A DNA stretch of 7,260 nucleotides from Chlorobiota bacterium (GTDB taxonomy: Bacteria > Bacteroidota > Ignavibacteria > Ignavibacteriales > Ignavibacteriaceae), in the NCBI GenBank assembly GCA_008363265.1, contig RHKR01000259.1, positions 1 through 7,260 of the forward strand, written 5' to 3'. Below, piece by piece: positions 6,301-7,260 of this stretch. The stretch's first letter is position 1, and every line of letters starts with the position of its first letter. A program made the translations under genes and the position numbers. The notes under the pieces were generated by a model. The model was not told the DNA's origin. It did not search any database and saw nothing but the letters and a program-made list of their open reading frames with translations.

Positions 6301-6570
6301 GGAGACTCTTCTGATCTCTTTTTCAAAGGGGATGCCGTTGAGAACGGCGGTTATTTCGCTTTGGAGGTTAATGTGATCGAAGAGGGGATGCTCCTTCAGG
6401 GAGACGGAAGCAGGGTTTGCAGATATCTTTTCGTTCAGGATGCCGTAGCCCAGCATTGTCTGATTAACGAATGAGATATGCAGGTCTGAATCGAAAAGCA
6501 CCACCCCCACGGGGAGGGAATCACCGTGGATCAGTTCGTTTCTTTTGCTTTTCGTTTTCTTGTCAGACAT
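3325..6570 (-). CDS. Soluble multi-PAS hybrid histidine kinase with degenerate receiver
   Basis: A 1081-residue sensor with no membrane segment or signal peptide, so it senses in the cytoplasm. About six PAS or PAS-like domains occupy roughly 15-120, 140-235, 255-345, 355-465, 475-570 and 582-705. The last ends YGLVSDITKQKQAEEEI, a typical PAC end and linker. The kinase core is complete: H-box SHDMRTPFSSILGF with His734, N-box NNLFSNAIKF with Asn850, G1 DTGVGI (880-885), F-box around 893-902 and G2 GTGLGL (910-915). The C-terminal receiver (about 950-1070) keeps Lys1054 (FNKPV). However, its acidic pair is Glu956-Ser957, and the phospho-acceptor position is Gly1002 (VVVTGHLFSG where VLLDLMMPG would be usual). 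It is probably a pseudo-receiver that binds partners or inhibits the kinase. It is directly coupled to the sigma54 activator, which also lacks a receiver. The ligand is unknown, and redox, haem or flavin are only guesses. The ATG at 6570 has no clear Shine-Dalgarno sequence. Confidence 0.92.
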   Translation of the reverse strand: MSDKKTKSKRNELIHGDSLPVGVVLFDSDLHISFVNQTMLGYGILNEKISANPASVSLKEHPLFDHINLQSEITAVLNGIPFEKEIRRVSSGRKNLSLICKGVPLADGNRIDGGVVIVEDLRVIPETSMETGFIPERSGEVLAALCDLVFICDSSGRITFYGGNKLSRFIDPETEVTGKTIRSIPGFGEITDDNGSEHITVKSDGISFELRLSSAVFKNTRGEDMVLIMGEDITSHKNEIMALNEHLQELKDYSLIAGRGGLAVFSVDKDNSITSWSNEAEKFFGRKKIEVFGKDATSLIEQFRRSPKGGIFRSSYSSSQGVSTGEFRVINLQKTSWVICRDIYEDEKEKRELHLLNMQYSTFLNASGDMICQFDDGFNITGTNDMFLKVLAPGTGSKSKKLTEMFDGFVPDRELIKRENPFRVKTSVIASSGKVFPAEVSFVYFEEEGGTWSSYACLIRDVTSEEKRAQDILLMQSIFEASNDGIAVQESGSLIFVNNSFVRIFGYDSELDIIGKPVDNFIRQLPGSTGTNNDREGTRKNGTTFIAEVSHADFEFSGKFFDVLIVRDITQLRNSQRLIEESEAKYRSIAENIEDFLWVSEHLNGILTPVFVTASFVAMTGYRISDFINNNRFWFKIIHPEDLDDYFSNLKDLLRNKYKTSGSIECRIITKNGTSIWVRNKISFVREADRINKMYGLVSDITKQKQAEEEIRESTENLKKLNDAKDRFISIISHDMRTPFSSILGFTDFLLSEDLNTDEMKKYVTYIQDSTKIMLGLVNSLLDWTRLQTGRMKFEPVKQDLRTITSKSFSAVSGAAFQKDIELVNEMPGNVVVFVDQNLILQVFNNLFSNAIKFTPNGGKITAGITGNIAGRFLEVFVQDTGVGIKPADIQKVFHVDTKFTTVGTAGEKGTGLGLSLVKEIVEKHGGEISLTSTVGEGTRFVFNIPIASSRIALVESSPTDRVLYSKIITNLLPGYEVEQFKDIESAAKNITTSVPAVVVTGHLFSGKTGLDLIRVINSDPSRAKIPCIVLGSNMGKSENIAYTEAGAEAIFNKPVNLQKFKEAIQNAVKTIFTLKDITNR

Positions 6571-6675
6571 AATTGGCGCGATTTAAAACCGTAATTTAAA
6601 TTATTCAATTGAATTGAGGTGAGGGAACTTTCCGCCACTTTGCGAGTAAAAAAATAAAAAGTATCATAAATTAAC

Positions 6676-6704
6676 TTGCATATATATATAAAGTGGATTA
6701 TTTT
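6676..6704 (+). promoter_or_regulatory. Possible housekeeping promoter of the trihaem cytochrome
   Basis: TTGCAT (6676-6681) and TATTTT (6699-6704) are separated by exactly 17 bp, placing the transcript start near 6711 and a leader of about 32 bases. The match to -35/-10 consensus is moderate. The surrounding AT-richness raises the chance of a random match. Confidence 0.38.
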
Positions 6705-6729
6705 AATAAAGCGAAATAAATTAATTAGC

Positions 6730-6736
6730 AAAGGAA
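6730..6736 (+). promoter_or_regulatory. Ribosome binding site of the trihaem cytochrome
   Basis: AAAGGAA sits 6 bases before the ATG at 6743, good Shine-Dalgarno spacing. It supports this start and contrasts with the minus-strand genes, none of which has a clear Shine-Dalgarno sequence. Confidence 0.7.
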
Positions 6737-6742
6737 TCAACC

Positions 6743-7153
6743 ATGAAGAAGCTCGTTTTGCTCGCCGCGGTCGCACTGTTTTTTACAGCCGGAACCGCCG
6801 TTGCCCAAAAGGCCCCCGCTGATGCCAAAATAAAGATGTGCAACAGCTGCCACAAAGAAGGAAAGAACAAGTTTGATGAATACAAGGCCTGGCTGCAGAC
6901 CAATCACGCGAAAGTAGCCGATGCATTCGACAAACCGGCTGCCAAAGAGATCGCTGAGAAGAACAAAGTAGCCAATCCGAAAGAAGCTGCCGAGTGCCTT
7001 AGCTGCCATACAGACAAGATGTCGAAGGTTGAGAACTTCAATCCTAAAGATATCGACTGCATGTCATGCCATAACACTGAGAGCAAGGTTCACGCTATTC
7101 CTGATAAAGTACCCCACCCATCAGGCAAGAAGAGCGACGCCAAGAAAGACTGA
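6743..7153 (+). CDS. Small exported trihaem cytochrome c
   Basis: A 136-residue protein with a classic signal peptide: MKK, a hydrophobic core LVLLAAVALFFTAG, and likely cleavage after Ala21 (AVA then Gln22). The mature part has three CXXCH motifs at Cys33 (CNSCH), Cys85 (CLSCH) and Cys106 (CMSCH). His55, His117 and His125 are candidate distal ligands. The W-x-x-x-x-H-A stretch around residues 50-56 resembles cytochrome c554-type proteins. The protein is lysine-rich, ends in a charged KKSDAKKD tail and has no sorting domain, so it is predicted to stay in the periplasm as a soluble electron carrier. The start is well supported by a Shine-Dalgarno sequence. It diverges from the kinase gene and is followed by a strong terminator, so it is probably transcribed alone. 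A role passing electrons toward the octahaem protein is plausible from its neighbourhood but not shown. Confidence 0.93.
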   Translation: MKKLVLLAAVALFFTAGTAVAQKAPADAKIKMCNSCHKEGKNKFDEYKAWLQTNHAKVADAFDKPAAKEIAEKNKVANPKEAAECLSCHTDKMSKVENFNPKDIDCMSCHNTESKVHAIPDKVPHPSGKKSDAKKD

Positions 7154-7155
7154 TC

Positions 7156-7170
7156 TTTCAAGGCTTGAAA
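7156..7170. repeat. 15-bp palindrome after the trihaem cytochrome gene
   Basis: TTTCAAGGCTTGAAA has perfect 7-bp arms around one G. It begins 3 bases after the stop codon and ends 2 bases before the terminator stem. A 1-base loop cannot form a normal RNA hairpin, so if functional it is more likely a DNA-protein site or part of a longer fold. It may be chance. Confidence 0.35.
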
Positions 7171-7172
7171 TT

Positions 7173-7204
7173 AAAAAGGCTGCCCCGTGAGAGGCAGCCT
7201 TTTT
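7173..7204 (+). terminator. Strong bidirectional intrinsic terminator
   Basis: AAAAAGGCTGCC (7173-7184) pairs perfectly over 12 bp with GGCAGCCTTTTT (7193-7204) around an 8-base loop. A GC-rich core flanked by A- and T-runs lets it terminate in both directions. It ends the trihaem cytochrome transcript 19 bases after the stop and can serve the convergent gene entering from the right. Confidence 0.9.
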
Positions 7205-7217
7205 CATTTTAGAGAGC

Positions 7218-7260
7218 TTATTCGCCTGAATCGGTGAGTTTTGGCGAGCTGTCGAGATCG
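7218..7260 (-). CDS. C-terminal end of a convergent gene (partial)
   Basis: On the minus strand the frame entering from the window edge reads DLDSSPKLTDSGE and then TAA at 7220-7218. The polar, acidic sequence looks like an ordinary protein tail, and the stop lies 13 bases before a bidirectional terminator, as expected for a convergent gene. Thirteen codons are too few to identify it, and the frame could be open by chance. Confidence 0.42.
   Translation of the reverse strand, partial: DLDSSPKLTDSGE

Larger units (their letters stand above)
6571..6742. other. Divergent intergenic region between kinase and trihaem cytochrome
   Basis: This 172-bp AT-rich gap separates two genes that diverge. 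It holds the plus-strand promoter and ribosome binding site listed separately, a 12-bp perfect palindrome ATTCAATTGAAT at 6603-6614, and an alternating AT run at 6680-6690. For the kinase, a weak TTGAAT-N17-TAAATC pair can be drawn on the minus strand, but it fits the -10 consensus poorly. I see no sigma54 promoter here. Confidence 0.5.

Noticed and set aside
6603..6614. 12-bp palindrome ATTCAATTGAAT as an operator
   Set aside because: It is short and AT-rich, in AT-rich DNA where such palindromes arise often. There is no second copy, so I list it only in the intergenic description.
6680..6690. Alternating AT run as a microsatellite or mobile-element target
   Set aside because: It is too short, has no flanking duplication, and is explained as promoter spacer DNA.
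6737..7009. Open minus-strand frames opposite the trihaem cytochrome, one with hydrophobic stretches
   Set aside because: The hydrophobicity is the antisense of the signal peptide and Lys/Ala-rich codons. The plus frame has a ribosome binding site, a signal peptide and three CXXCH motifs.

Overview
The window looks like part of a chromosome from the Bacteroidota/Ignavibacteria side of the tree, most likely Ignavibacteria. The main reason is the C-terminal type IX secretion (Por) sorting domain of the cytochrome at 59-1417, with its QNFPNPFNPST signature and a GVYFARL...KMVLLK end. The call is from sequence style only. There is no rRNA, tRNA, CRISPR array, insertion sequence or phage gene.

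Layout, right to left, because most genes are on the minus strand. A 1081-residue soluble multi-PAS histidine kinase with a degenerate C-terminal receiver (6570-3325) overlaps by one base (TAATG) a PAS-AAA+-Fis sigma54 activator (3325-2054). A 181-bp gap follows. It holds three copies of a G(G/A)AA(C/T)AA-N-TT(G/A)TT(C/T)C inverted repeat and, next to the following gene, a -24/-12 sigma54 promoter that fits the consensus at 10 of 11 defined positions. This promoter points at a two-gene unit: a small cytoplasmic TPR-like protein (1872-1435) and an octahaem cytochrome c with a type IX sorting tail (1417-59). That unit ends in an intrinsic terminator (25-1). Divergently on the plus strand is a small exported trihaem cytochrome (6743-7153) with its own promoter, ribosome binding site and a strong bidirectional terminator. 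The last 43 bases look like the C-terminus of a convergent minus-strand gene.

Proposed logic (inference): the kinase and activator sense a redox or electron-acceptor cue through many PAS domains and control, through sigma54, an extracellular or cell-surface multihaem cytochrome. The trihaem protein is a candidate periplasmic electron carrier.

Three things do not fit a textbook system. The activator lacks about 22 residues that normally include Walker B. The kinase's receiver has lost its phospho-acceptor Asp, and the activator has no receiver at all, so no phosphorylation route is visible. The cytochrome's signal peptide is encoded in frame upstream of its first ATG but has no usual start codon. 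Each could be real biology or a sequence or assembly error, and re-reading the DNA would decide.
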